A stretch of 64,000 nucleotides of DNA from Streptomyces griseocarneus. Its GTDB lineage: Bacteria; Actinomycetota; Actinomycetes; Streptomycetales; Streptomycetaceae. Shown here one piece after another: positions 50,179-59,095 of this stretch (its first letter is position 1; each line of letters starts with the position of its first letter). The notes under the pieces are model-generated. The model searched no databases. It worked only from the letters and a program-made list of their open reading frames with translations, and was not told the origin of the DNA. Where the stretch lies: the NCBI GenBank assembly GCA_003674045.1, contig PENC01000033.1, positions 1-64,000 of the forward strand. Reading direction: 5' to 3'. Both the position numbers and the translations under genes were made by a program.

Positions 50179-50963
50179 ACGGAACACGAGTCCTGGCCCG
50201 CACGGGGGACCCCGCGTCCCCCGACGGCTACGAGGTCACCCTCGCCGCCGACGAACCGGGCGTGCACGCCGCCCAGCGGCTCCGGCAGGCCGTCTTCGCC
50301 GAGGAGTTCGGCGACGGCGCCGTGGCCGGGGCCGACGGCCGCGACGTGGACGCCTTCGACGCGTACTGCGACCACGCCGTCGTCCACGCGACCGCCACCG
50401 GGGAACTCGTGGGCACCTACCGCCTGCTGCCTCCGCGAGCGGCGCGCGCCGCCGGGAAGCTCTACGCCGACGGTGAGTTCGACCTCGGCGCCCTCACGCC
50501 CCTGCGCGACGACCTCGTGGAGGCCGGGCGCGCGTGTGTCCACCCCTGCCACCGCAACGGCACGGTGATGCTCGTCCTGTGGGCCGGCATCCTCACCTAT
50601 CTGACGTCGCGTCAACTCCGCTGGCTGTGCGGCTGCGCCTCCGTCCCCCTCGACGACGGCGGCAGCCGGGCGGCCCTCGCCTGGCGGACGGCGCGCGAGC
50701 GGCATTACGCCCCCGACCCGCACCGGGTGCGCCCCCACGTCCCCTGGCAGGCAGGCACCGTACCGGAGGACGCCGGGGCTCCGGCGGATCCCGGCAGCGC
50801 CCTGCCCCCGCTGCTCCGGGGCTATCTGCACCTGGGCGCCTGGGTCTGCGGGCCACCGGCCTTCGACCCGGCCTTCGACGCCGCCGACCTGTTCGTCCTC
50901 CTGTCCCTGGACCGCGTGCCCCCCGACTACCTCCGCCTGCTGCGGAGGATGAGCGAAGGATGA
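50175..50963 (+). CDS. OlsB/N-acyl amino acid synthase-like acyltransferase, 262 aa
   Basis: A GNAT-fold acyltransferase (Acetyltransf_5 type): AAQRLRQAVFAEEFGDGAVA, DVDAFDAYCDHAVVHATATG, LVGTYRLLPP, LVEAGRACVHPCHRNGTVML and WLCGCASVPLDDGG line up with OlsB (ornithine N-acyltransferase) and FeeM-like synthases. It would move a 3-hydroxy- or long acyl chain from ACP to an amino acid's alpha-amine. First enzyme gene of a four-gene run with PlsC-like, ACP and KAS genes. Confidence 0.82.
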   Translation: MNGTRVLARTGDPASPDGYEVTLAADEPGVHAAQRLRQAVFAEEFGDGAVAGADGRDVDAFDAYCDHAVVHATATGELVGTYRLLPPRAARAAGKLYADGEFDLGALTPLRDDLVEAGRACVHPCHRNGTVMLVLWAGILTYLTSRQLRWLCGCASVPLDDGGSRAALAWRTARERHYAPDPHRVRPHVPWQAGTVPEDAGAPADPGSALPPLLRGYLHLGAWVCGPPAFDPAFDAADLFVLLSLDRVPPDYLRLLRRMSEG

Positions 50964-50967
50964 GCGG

Positions 50968-51918
50968 ATGACGGCACCGCGCCCGGCGGCCGTCGCGTCC
51001 TGGCGGCCGGTCTCCCCCTGCGGGCGCGGCTGTCTGTGCCCCGCACCGCCGACCGTCGGCCGTCTCCGCCGGGCGGCGCGGATCGCCGCGTTCCTGCTCC
51101 TGCTCGCCCATGTGCCCCTGCTGGCCCTGACGCGGCTCGCCGGGCACCGGGTGTCGGACGGCGCGTACCGCTGGTTCATGCGCGGCGTCCTGCGGTCGAT
51201 GGGTGTCCGCTGGACGGTGACGATCAGCGGAGCGCACGTCCCCACGGGCCCGGTGGCCCCGCTGGTCGTCGGCAACCACACGTCGTGGCTCGACGTCTGC
51301 GTGCTCCCCGCCGCGCTGCCCGTACGCCTGGTGAGCAGGGCCGATCTGCGGCGCTGGCCGGTCGTCGGCTGGATCGCCGCGATCGGGCGCAGCCTCTACG
51401 TCGACCGTGACCGGCTGTCCACGCTGCCGGACAGCGTCGCGCGCATCGCGGGGGCGCTGCGCGACGGCGACGCGGTCGCCGTGTTCGCCGAGGGCACCAC
51501 GTGGTGCGGTGCCGCCGGAGGCCGCTACCGTCCCGCCGCGTTCCAGGCCGCCCTCGACGCCGGAGCGGCCGTGCGCCCCGTCGCCCTCCGCTACCACGTC
51601 GCCGGTACGCCCACGACCGCCGCCTCCTACGTGGGCTCCATGACCGCCGCGGAGTCCCTGCGCAACACCGCCGCGATCCGCGGGCTGGCCGTCGACGTCA
51701 CCGTTCTGCCACTCATTCCCCCGGGCGCGGCCCCCGACCGCCGCGGCCTGGCCGCCCTCGCCGAACGCGCGGTCGACGCCCACGGTCCGGTGTCCCTCCG
51801 CTGCTCGCTGCGGCACTGCGCCTGCGGCGTACCGCACACGGCGTGCACCCGCTGCGTACGCAATTCCCGTGAGAACGAACCTGTCGCGAAACGAATCGAC
51901 GGCGAAGGACGACGATGA
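50968..51918 (+). CDS. PlsC-family 1-acyl-glycerophosphate/lyso-ornithine-lipid O-acyltransferase, 316 aa
   Basis: A membrane helix at about 40-55 leads to the acyltransferase motifs NHTSWLDVCVLP (HxxxxD), GRSLYVDRDR and VFAEGTTWCG. The N terminus (SPCGRGCLCP) and the C-terminal CSLRHCACGVPHTACTRC are unusually Cys-rich for PlsC. Beside an OlsB-like gene it fits the OlsA role: adding a second acyl chain to a lyso-ornithine-type lipid. The start lies 4 bp after the previous stop. Confidence 0.82.
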   Translation: MTAPRPAAVASWRPVSPCGRGCLCPAPPTVGRLRRAARIAAFLLLLAHVPLLALTRLAGHRVSDGAYRWFMRGVLRSMGVRWTVTISGAHVPTGPVAPLVVGNHTSWLDVCVLPAALPVRLVSRADLRRWPVVGWIAAIGRSLYVDRDRLSTLPDSVARIAGALRDGDAVAVFAEGTTWCGAAGGRYRPAAFQAALDAGAAVRPVALRYHVAGTPTTAASYVGSMTAAESLRNTAAIRGLAVDVTVLPLIPPGAAPDRRGLAALAERAVDAHGPVSLRCSLRHCACGVPHTACTRCVRNSRENEPVAKRIDGEGRR

Positions 51919-52154
51919 GCAGCAGCGCCTACGAGATCCTGACCGAAGCCCTCGTCACCCGGATCGGCATCGATCCCGAACGGCTGGCCCCTGAGCGCAC
52001 GTTCGCGGAACTGGCCCTGGACTCCATGGCCCTGGTGGAGCTGGCCGTGGCGCTCGACGGCCATGCCGAGGCCGGGCTCCCGCTCGAAGGGCTGAGCACC
52101 CTGACCCTCGCCGAGGCGGCGGAGCTGCTGTCCGCGTCGACGGCCGGGCGATGA
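51915..52154 (+). CDS. Dedicated acyl carrier protein, 79 aa
   Basis: A four-helix ACP with phosphopantetheine Ser in ELALDSMALVELAVAL (DSM instead of the usual DSL). Overlaps the PlsC-like and KAS genes by 4 bp on either side, so it is made in step with them. Probably carries the acyl chain that the two acyltransferases use. Confidence 0.88.
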   Translation: MSSSAYEILTEALVTRIGIDPERLAPERTFAELALDSMALVELAVALDGHAEAGLPLEGLSTLTLAEAAELLSASTAGR

Positions 52155-53371
52155 CGAACGGCGACGTCGCCGTCACCGGCCTGGGGCTCGTCACCCCGGC
52201 GGGCGTCGGGGTGGCCGCCACCTGGGAGGGCCTGCTGGCCGGCAGGTGCCGTGCCGCCCGGGACCCCCTGCTGGCCGGACTGCCGGTCGACTTCTCCTGC
52301 GCGAGCGACTTCGACGCGGCAACCGCGCTGGGGCGGCGCCTGGCGGCCCGGCTGGACCGGTTCAGTGCCATGGCCCTGACCGCGGCCCGCGAGGCGGTCG
52401 CCGACGCCGGGCTCGACACCACCTCCTGGGACCCGCCGCGGGTCGCCGTGGTGATCGGCGCGAGCACCGCGTGCATGGAGCACTACGACCGGGAGTTCGC
52501 GTGGATGGCCGCGGGCCGCCCCGACCGCGTCTCGCCCATGGCGATCATGCGCAGCATCCCCAACATGGCCGCGGGCGAAGTCGGCCTCGACCTCGGCGCC
52601 CGCGGTCCCAACCTGGGCGTCTCCACCGCCTGCGCCTCCGGGGCCACGGCCGTCGGGGTGGCCCGCGACCTCGTGCGGGCGGGCAGCTGCGACATCGCCC
52701 TGGCCGGAGGCAGCGAATCACTGCGGGCCCGCAGCACCGCCGTCGGCTTCCATCAGATGCGCGCCCTGTCGGCCCGCGGCCACGATCCGGAGGGAGCCCC
52801 GCGGCCGTTCGACGCCGACCGCGACGGCTTCGTCCTCGGCGAGGGAGCCGGGGTGCTCGTCCTCGAACGCCCCGCCCACGCCCGCGCCCGCGGCGTCCGG
52901 CCCAGGGCCCTGCTGCGCGGGTACGGGGCCTCCTGCGACGCCCACCACACCGTCGCCCCGCACCCGGAGGGGCGCGGCGCGGCGGACGCCCTGCGCGCGG
53001 CGCTGGCCGACGCGGGCCTGACGCCCGGCGACGTCGACCACGTCAACGCCCACGGCACCGCCACGAGGATCAACGACCTGGCCGAATACCGCGCCCTCGC
53101 CCAGGTGTTCCCCACCCCGCCGCCCGTCACCGCCCCGAAGAGCGTCCTCGGCCACTCCGCGGGCGGCTCGGGCGGCATCGAGGCGGCGTGCGCCGTCCTC
53201 ACCCTCCAGCACCAGCTGATCCCGCCCACCGCGAACCTCGACAACCCCGACCCCGGGATTCCCCTCGACATCGTCCGCAAGTCCCCGCGCCGGGCCCGGC
53301 TGACCACGGTGATCAGCAACTCCTTCGGCTTCGGAGGCCAGAACGCGGTCCTGGCCTTCAGTACGGCGTGA
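52151..53371 (+). CDS. Beta-ketoacyl-ACP synthase (FabF-like KAS), 406 aa
   Basis: Condenses acyl chains with malonyl-ACP. The Cys-His-His triad is complete: STACASGATAVGVARD, VNAHGTATRIND and KSVLGHSAGGSGG. Closest in pattern to FabF/KAS II and to chain-elongating KS of polyene or fatty-acid-like pathways, with no chain-length-factor partner. It ends the operon; a hairpin follows. It may tailor the acyl chain for the lipid made by the upstream enzymes. Confidence 0.9.
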   Translation: MTNGDVAVTGLGLVTPAGVGVAATWEGLLAGRCRAARDPLLAGLPVDFSCASDFDAATALGRRLAARLDRFSAMALTAAREAVADAGLDTTSWDPPRVAVVIGASTACMEHYDREFAWMAAGRPDRVSPMAIMRSIPNMAAGEVGLDLGARGPNLGVSTACASGATAVGVARDLVRAGSCDIALAGGSESLRARSTAVGFHQMRALSARGHDPEGAPRPFDADRDGFVLGEGAGVLVLERPAHARARGVRPRALLRGYGASCDAHHTVAPHPEGRGAADALRAALADAGLTPGDVDHVNAHGTATRINDLAEYRALAQVFPTPPPVTAPKSVLGHSAGGSGGIEAACAVLTLQHQLIPPTANLDNPDPGIPLDIVRKSPRRARLTTVISNSFGFGGQNAVLAFSTA

Positions 53372-53407
53372 GCATGGCGCGATCGCGGTACGAGGACTGT
53401 GCCGAAG

Positions 53408-53433
53408 GGCCGGCCGGGGCGCCCCGGCCGGCC
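53408..53433. terminator. Palindromic terminator after the KAS gene
   Basis: GGCCGGCCGGGGC (53408-53420) followed directly by its reverse complement to 53433, then CTTCTC. It sits between convergent genes and probably serves both. Confidence 0.75.
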
Positions 53434-53465
53434 TTCTCACCCGCTGGATCCGTGTTCCCGTCCGC

Positions 53466-54704
53466 TCAGCGCAGCGCGGCCAGCGCCGCTGCCGCCGGGT
53501 GCGGCGTGCCGCCGTCCGGGACCTTGCCGCAGTACTCGGCCTCCAGCAGGGCCCCCAGGTTGCCCGCCCAGTCGCCGTTGAGGTTGAACGCGGCGGTGTG
53601 CTTGCCGTCCGGGGTCGCGGACACCACGGAGACGGAGCCGGGGATGCCGCCGCTGTGCGACCAGATGTCGACCCCGCACGACAGCTTCGCCGTGTAGACC
53701 CCGAGGCCGTACGAGACGCCCGGCATCTGGCCGCGCGTCGACACCGTGGTGAGCAGCTCGCCCTGCTGCTTCCGGGGGAGGAGCTCGCCGCCGATCAGCG
53801 CGCGGTAGAAGCGGTCGAGGTCGCCGGTGGTGGAGATGATCTCGCCCGCCGCTCCGGCCCACGACGGGTTGAACTCCGTCACGTCGTGGATCTTCGCGTC
53901 CGGTGCCGGTTGCGGCAGCAGCTTGCTGTAGGCCCGCCCGTGCGGGTTCGGCATCCGCGGCGAGGTGCCGGGGAGGGTGGTGGCGCGCATGCCCAGCGGC
54001 TTGAGGACGCGGCGCTCGATCTCGGTGGCGTACGGGTGCCCGGAGACCTTCTCCGCGATCATGCCCGCGAGCACGTAGTTGGTGTTGGAGTAGTTCCAGC
54101 CCTCGCCCGGCCGGAAGTCCGGCGCGTGCCGCATGGCGATGTCCACCAGCTGCCGGGGTGTCTTGGTCTCGAAGCGGTGCCGGTCGAAGTCCGTGGTCAG
54201 CGCGGCGACGACGGCCGGATCCTGGGTGTAGTTGTAGATCCCGCTGGTGTGGTTGAGCAGCTGGCGCACGGTGATCGCGCGCCCGTCGTGGCCGCCCCGC
54301 ACCACGCCCGGCAGCCAGTGGTCGACCGTGTCGTCCAGGCCGAGCTTGCCCTCCGCCTCCAGCTGGAGCAGGACGACCGACGTGAACGCCTTGCTGACGC
54401 TGCCGACGCGGAAGCGGTCCTGCGCCTGCCGCGGCCGCTTCGTGTCACGGTCCGCGACCCCCGCCGCCCCCTGCCAGACGTCCCCGGCGTTCTCGGTCTG
54501 CCCCAGCACCCCGGGCGCCCCGCCCTTCACCTGCGCCTCCATCGCGGCGCGGAGGGCGGAGTGCCGGTCCTGTGCCGAGGGGGACGACGCGGACGGTGCC
54601 GGTGCGGCCGACGCGGACGACGTGAGGACCGTCGCGGTCGCCGTGGCGGCGACCAGCGCGCCCACCAGTGCTCTCCGAACCGTGCGTAACGTGCGTACCG
54701 TCAT
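53466..54704 (-). CDS. Secreted D-alanyl-D-alanine carboxypeptidase/class C beta-lactamase-like hydrolase, 412 aa
   Basis: The ATG at 54704. A signal peptide (ALVGALVAATATATVLTSSA) precedes a serine hydrolase domain close to the Streptomyces R61 DD-peptidase. SxxK is in RVGSVSKAFTSVVLLQLEAE, the Tyr in NYSNTNYVLAG and the third motif in WSHSGGIPG. It would trim or transfer on peptidoglycan stems, or hydrolyse other esters. The last Cys pair matches R61. Confidence 0.88.
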   Translation of the reverse strand: MTVRTLRTVRRALVGALVAATATATVLTSSASAAPAPSASSPSAQDRHSALRAAMEAQVKGGAPGVLGQTENAGDVWQGAAGVADRDTKRPRQAQDRFRVGSVSKAFTSVVLLQLEAEGKLGLDDTVDHWLPGVVRGGHDGRAITVRQLLNHTSGIYNYTQDPAVVAALTTDFDRHRFETKTPRQLVDIAMRHAPDFRPGEGWNYSNTNYVLAGMIAEKVSGHPYATEIERRVLKPLGMRATTLPGTSPRMPNPHGRAYSKLLPQPAPDAKIHDVTEFNPSWAGAAGEIISTTGDLDRFYRALIGGELLPRKQQGELLTTVSTRGQMPGVSYGLGVYTAKLSCGVDIWSHSGGIPGSVSVVSATPDGKHTAAFNLNGDWAGNLGALLEAEYCGKVPDGGTPHPAAAALAALR

Positions 54705-55051
54705 GCGATGCAGCCTCTCTCTTCCGGTTGGCGTGTACGACGGGCAGGACTCCGTCAACGCCGATCCGGTTGAGAGCGGCTGCCCGCAGGGGGTCGGAAT
54801 CAGGCCACGGGCGGGCGCGCCGGGAGGATCACGCAGGTGCCCATGGCGGCGCGTGCGTGACATGCCGCCCTCCGGTGGCGCCGTTTCCGTAGGTACGCGG
54901 TGACGCACCGTAGTGCCCGTTCGTCGGGCGGGCGCCACGTGTAGCTTTGCCGTACAGCCGTGCCGATGACCCCGCGCGGCACGTACCCCCTCGCCCGCGT
55001 GATGTACTGCCGTGCCGGTACCCCCCTACCGATACAAAGGACGCCCCACCC
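54705..55051. other. Intergenic region between DD-peptidase-like and PAP2 genes
   Basis: 347 bp, divergent promoters expected. Short repeats of GTGCGTAACGTGCGTACC type lie at the 5' side. No gene seen. Confidence 0.5.
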
Positions 55052-55852
55052 ATGCCGTACGTGCGCCATTGGCTGCGCAACTCCATCCTGCTGTTCGCTG
55101 CCGCGATCACGCTGGGACTGGTCGCCGCGCACACCCGCCTGATCCAGCCGCACGATCTCCAGCTGGACCGCACGATCCAGACCCATCTCCGCGCCCCGTG
55201 GCTGAACCATGTGATGGAGGGGATCAGCGCCCTCGCCTCGCCGGTGGCGGGCGTGGTGATCCTCGCGCTCTGGAGCGGCTGGCTGCTGTTCGTGCGCAAG
55301 CGGCCGATGCGCGCCGCGGCCACGTTCCTCGTCGTCGCGGTCGGGTGGAACAGCACCCAGGTGGCGAAGGCCATCGTGGCCCGTCCCCGGCCGCCCCGCC
55401 AGTTCATGCTCGACCCCGAGATCGGCTCCAACAGCTTCCCCAGCGGCCACACCGCTTTCACGGTTGCCGCGGTGGTCGCCGCGTACTTCCTCCTCCGTGA
55501 GACCCGCCACCGGCGGACGGTCGTGGTCTGCGGTGTCCTCGCCGTGCTGCTTGTCGCCTTCTCCCGCATGTACGTGGGCGCCCACTACCCGACGGACACC
55601 TTCGGCTCCGTGCTCATCGCCGGTTCCGCGATCCTCTTCGTGACGGGCGTCTGGCACGCGTGGCTGCTGCCCCGGCTGCACAAGGTGCCGCTGATGGAGC
55701 GCTACGGGCTCTCCCGCGAGCTCGCCGAGGAGGACGCCGCCCAGGGTCACGCGTACGGTCACCACCACGGCGCCGTGCCGCACTCCCGCCGCCGCGCGGG
55801 CGGGCCGGCCGCCGCGGGCGGACGCCACCGCAGGCACGCGGGCCGACGCTGA
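55052..55852 (+). CDS. PAP2-family membrane phosphatase, 266 aa
   Basis: Five to six membrane helices with the three PAP2 motifs: KAIVARPRPP (KxxxxxxRP), SFPSGHTAFT (PSGH) and SRMYVGAHYPTD (SRxxxxxHxxxD). Acts on lipid phosphates such as phosphatidate or undecaprenyl diphosphate at the outer membrane face. A His/Gly/Arg-rich tail (HAYGHHHGAVPHSRRRAGG) extends beyond the domain. Confidence 0.9.
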   Translation: MPYVRHWLRNSILLFAAAITLGLVAAHTRLIQPHDLQLDRTIQTHLRAPWLNHVMEGISALASPVAGVVILALWSGWLLFVRKRPMRAAATFLVVAVGWNSTQVAKAIVARPRPPRQFMLDPEIGSNSFPSGHTAFTVAAVVAAYFLLRETRHRRTVVVCGVLAVLLVAFSRMYVGAHYPTDTFGSVLIAGSAILFVTGVWHAWLLPRLHKVPLMERYGLSRELAEEDAAQGHAYGHHHGAVPHSRRRAGGPAAAGGRHRRHAGRR

Positions 55853-55883
55853 CGCATCCCGCTGTACTCCGCTGTATCACTTG

Positions 55884-55922
55884 GGCTGAGGGCCGGTCGC
55901 CGGGGGCGACCGGCCCTCAGCC
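55884..55922 (+). terminator. Hairpin terminator after the PAP2 gene
   Basis: GGCTGAGGGCCGGTCGCC (55884-55901) and GGCGACCGGCCCTCAGCC (55905-55922) form an 18-bp perfect stem with a 3-nt loop. Confidence 0.85.
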
Positions 55923-55951
55923 GTTCCCGGGGGCTTCACCTTCCGAATTTC

Positions 55952-55965
55952 TGTAACGGGTTCTA
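55952..55965. promoter_or_regulatory. KstR-like operator before the acyl-CoA dehydrogenase gene
   Basis: TGTAACGGGTTCTA matches the published KstR consensus TnnAACnnGTTnnA at every fixed position. It lies 47 bp before the ATG. KstR represses steroid catabolism genes, so the downstream dehydrogenase may act on sterol side chains or rings. Confidence 0.6.
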
Positions 55966-56011
55966 CTGTGTGCGCCGTCACCCGCAGCGTCGGCGAGACC
56001 CTGGAGGGCCC

Positions 56012-57199
56012 ATGGACCTCGATCAGACCCCGGAACAGCGGAAGCTGCGCGCCGAACTGCGGGAGTACTTCGCCGCCCTGGTCCCCGACGACGCGGGCGC
56101 CCGGCACGCCGACCCCGCCCGGCAGAAACGCTTCTACCGCGACACCATCCGCAGGCTCGGCGCCGACGGCCGCCTGGGCGTGGGCTGGCCGAAGGAGTAC
56201 GGGGGCGGCGGAATGACCCCCGCCGAGCAGTTCGTCTTCTTCGACGAGGCCGCACAGGCCGGGGTGCCGCTGCCGCTCATGGCCCTCAACACCGTCGGCC
56301 CCACGCTCATGCAGTACGGCACCCCCGAGCAGAAGGCGTACTTCCTGCCCCGCATCCTCTCCGGGGAGATCGACTTCGCCATCGGCTACAGCGAGCCCGA
56401 CGCCGGTACGGACCTCGCCTCGCTGAAGACCCGCGCCGTGCGCGACGGCGACGAGTACGTCGTCAACGGCCAGAAGATCTGGACCACCAACGGCGACAGC
56501 GCCGACTGGATCTGGCTCGCCGTACGCACCACACCCGTCACGGAAGGCGTCCCGCCCCACCGCGGCATCAGCATCCTCCTGATGCCGACGAACACGCCCG
56601 GCTATTCCTGCACCCGCATCGACACCCTCGCCTCCCACGGCACCACCGCCGGGTACTACCAGGACGTCCGGGTGCCCGTGAGCAACCTCGTCGGCGAGGA
56701 GAACAAGGGCTGGCGCCTCATCACGACCCAGCTCAACCACGAACGCGTCACCCTCGCCGCCCACGGCACCGCCGCGATCCGCGCCCTGCGCGACGTCCGC
56801 GCATGGGCGGCGCGGACCCGCCTGTCCGACGGCCGCCGCGTCCTCGACCTCGGCTGGGTCCGCAGCGGGCTCGCCCGCACCCATGTACGGCTGGAGGCGA
56901 TGCGCCTCCTCAACTGGCAGATGGTCGACGCCCTCCAGCACGGCACCCTCACCCCCCAGGACGCCTCCGCCGCCAAGGTCTACGGCTCCGAGGCCCGCCG
57001 CGACGCCTACGCCTGGCTGATGGAGATCGTCGCCGCGACAGCCCCCCTCAAGGACGGCTCCGCCGCCGCGGCCCTCCACGGCGAACTCGAACGCGGCTAC
57101 CGCAGCGCGGTCATCTTCACCTTCGGCGGCGGCAACAACGAGATCCAGCGGGAAATCATCTCCTGGATCGGCCTGGGAATGCCGAGGGTGCGGCGCTGA
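56012..57199 (+). CDS. Acyl-CoA dehydrogenase (FadE/CaiA-type), 395 aa
   Basis: FAD-binding and substrate segments GYSEPDAGTDLASLKTRAVR and VNGQKIWTTNGDSADWIWLA are intact. At the C terminus FTFGGGNNEIQREIISWIGL has Gly where ordinary members have the catalytic Glu, as in several FadE proteins of sterol pathways. Activity may thus use a different base or need a partner subunit. The KstR-like site upstream points to steroid catabolism. No partner gene adjoins. Confidence 0.88.
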   Translation: MDLDQTPEQRKLRAELREYFAALVPDDAGARHADPARQKRFYRDTIRRLGADGRLGVGWPKEYGGGGMTPAEQFVFFDEAAQAGVPLPLMALNTVGPTLMQYGTPEQKAYFLPRILSGEIDFAIGYSEPDAGTDLASLKTRAVRDGDEYVVNGQKIWTTNGDSADWIWLAVRTTPVTEGVPPHRGISILLMPTNTPGYSCTRIDTLASHGTTAGYYQDVRVPVSNLVGEENKGWRLITTQLNHERVTLAAHGTAAIRALRDVRAWAARTRLSDGRRVLDLGWVRSGLARTHVRLEAMRLLNWQMVDALQHGTLTPQDASAAKVYGSEARRDAYAWLMEIVAATAPLKDGSAAAALHGELERGYRSAVIFTFGGGNNEIQREIISWIGLGMPRVRR

Positions 57200-57439
57200 G
57201 GGGTTGTGACAAAGATTTTTAGTCGGCATAAAAGAGGGGTAATTGGCACTGACGGCAGGGCTTCGTCTGACGCCGCTGATACTGGTCGTTGGCTGCAGGC
57301 TGAAGCCCTCTTCGTGCAGCAGGCCACCGACAGATCGGCACCTGCCCTGTGTCCTTTCCTGGCCAGTTCCTTGGCGGGCTTCAACCAGGGCTCCTGCATC
57401 CCCTTGTGAGGAAGGCCGATATGCAGTGACGATCTTGGG

Positions 57440-59095
57440 ATGCGTGCAGATGGAACAGACCATGATGATCGTCCCTACGCCGGGCTCGCCCCGGTGCTCT
57501 CGCAGCTCGATGCCGCAGATGGCCAAGGCGATCCGGACGAGTCGGCAGCGACGGGTGCGGTCGAGCGTGCGGCGGTACAGCGGCAGGTGCTGGATGCGGC
57601 CCTGCATGGTTCTGCTGGCGGGATGAGCCCGACAGCGCGAGACGTGGTGATGCGCCTGGCGCAGGAGGCCGACCGAGTGGGGCGATTGATGCGTTGCGGT
57701 CTGCCGGAAGGGTGGGAGGCTGAGGAGAAGGAGCGATGGGTCGCTCGTGCCACGCTTGCCTATCTTGACGACATGAAGCCGCACGCGAGCCGTCTGGCGC
57801 GCAGGACCGCGCGTTCTGCCACGGTGACCGGACGCACTCGGCGCAACCGTTTGGAGATACCTCCCGAGTTGGCGTCCCGTGGCATGGCCCTCGTGCTGGC
57901 TGCCCTGCGCGCCCACGCCGCTTTGGGCGCTGGGGACGCGGTGGAGCAGGCGAGTACGGCACTCGGCGTGCTCGACAGGTACCTGGACGATACCGATCTG
58001 ACAGAGGTGGAGCGGGACGCCGTCGCGAGCACTGTCGAACGTGCGCGTGACGCGAGTGAGCGGACACGCGGAGGGCTGCCCCCGACTCTGACAGAGGTGC
58101 AGCGCGCCGGCCGTATCGCCGAGTCCGCTCTGGTCCTTATCGACGAATTCGAACGACGCATTGTGCGGCAGCACGGTGGGTGGGCCGCTGCCTTGTGGGC
58201 CGAAGTACCCGAAGCGAGGCAGGACGCCGCTGTTGGCGTGACCGGCGAGACCGCTGTCCACGCCGCTCTGCACGCGGCCGCGCAGGACGCCGCCGTTGAG
58301 GGCTCGGCACAGCCCGCCGCACGCGCTGTGTTCGACCGGCTGTACCGGTATCTGAACGAAGACCGGGCGCAGCTCACCGAACAGGCACTTGCGAACATCA
58401 AAGTCCTCGCATCCGAGCTTGAAAGGCTCGTGAGCTGGGAGCGCATGGCCGCCACGGACATGCGGGCCGCAGGCATGGAGCACGATGCCGCGGAGGCCGG
58501 GGCGGAGGCCGTGCTCGAAGAGGTCGAGCGGGCAAGACTGCGGCACCAGAGGCGTGGGGAGCGTGCCGAAAAGCGTTCCGCCGCTCTTGCCTCCCTGCCC
58601 AACGGGAAGCTGCGGCCGATGTGCAAGCTGGAGTACTGGCACATGGTCAATCAACTACTCGACGCCACGCCCATCGGCCCGTACACCCGGCCGGGACGCA
58701 CCGCCCGCACCCTGTCCTTCCCCTCGGCCTCCGCCGCGGAAAAGGCGCAGCGGATCCTCGGCGAGGTGGTGGGAAGCGACCTGGTCGAGCGCTGCTACGA
58801 CGAGACGGCGCTGCGCCTGCCCCAGGCCTCCATGATGGGCGTACAGCTCAAGGGGGCGCGGTCCTGTAACTGCGGACGGCACTTCGCGCAGGTACTCGGC
58901 AAGATCATTCCGGTCCCCTTCGTACGCTCCGGTGCGCGGAGTGTCACTTGCGAGTCGAGGGAGGAGGCCAACTACGCCTACGCGGCCCTGGCGAAAGCGT
59001 TCGGTGTCGGAAGTGACCGCGTGCGGCGGGTGAGCGACCTCGAGATCGAAGTTCCCGATCCGGATGTCGTCGAGGAAGAGCGGCTGGCACCGTGA
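57440..59095 (+). CDS. Unrecognised large helical protein, 551 aa, coupled to an HNH nuclease
   Basis: No known family. Residues 1-390 are almost all alpha helix with long charged runs (VEQASTALGVLDRYLDDTDL, LTEQALANIKVLASELERLV, RARLRHQRRGERAEKRSAAL), coil-like. From about 395 a separate alpha/beta module follows: LPNGKLRPMCKLEYWHMVNQ, RTLSFPSASAAEKAQRILGE, GARSCNCGRHFAQVL, VTCESREEANYAYAALAKAF. The Cys pairs may bind metal. The stop overlaps the GTG of the HNH gene by 4 bp, so the two are co-translated. Its 240-bp upstream gap is AT-rich near 57210. Confidence 0.75.
   Translation: MRADGTDHDDRPYAGLAPVLSQLDAADGQGDPDESAATGAVERAAVQRQVLDAALHGSAGGMSPTARDVVMRLAQEADRVGRLMRCGLPEGWEAEEKERWVARATLAYLDDMKPHASRLARRTARSATVTGRTRRNRLEIPPELASRGMALVLAALRAHAALGAGDAVEQASTALGVLDRYLDDTDLTEVERDAVASTVERARDASERTRGGLPPTLTEVQRAGRIAESALVLIDEFERRIVRQHGGWAAALWAEVPEARQDAAVGVTGETAVHAALHAAAQDAAVEGSAQPAARAVFDRLYRYLNEDRAQLTEQALANIKVLASELERLVSWERMAATDMRAAGMEHDAAEAGAEAVLEEVERARLRHQRRGERAEKRSAALASLPNGKLRPMCKLEYWHMVNQLLDATPIGPYTRPGRTARTLSFPSASAAEKAQRILGEVVGSDLVERCYDETALRLPQASMMGVQLKGARSCNCGRHFAQVLGKIIPVPFVRSGARSVTCESREEANYAYAALAKAFGVGSDRVRRVSDLEIEVPDPDVVEEERLAP

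Noticed and set aside
57200..57439. Possible short gene or att site after the FadE gene
   Set aside because: The stretch is AT-rich at its start but has no start codon with a ribosome-binding site and no repeat matching the element ends.
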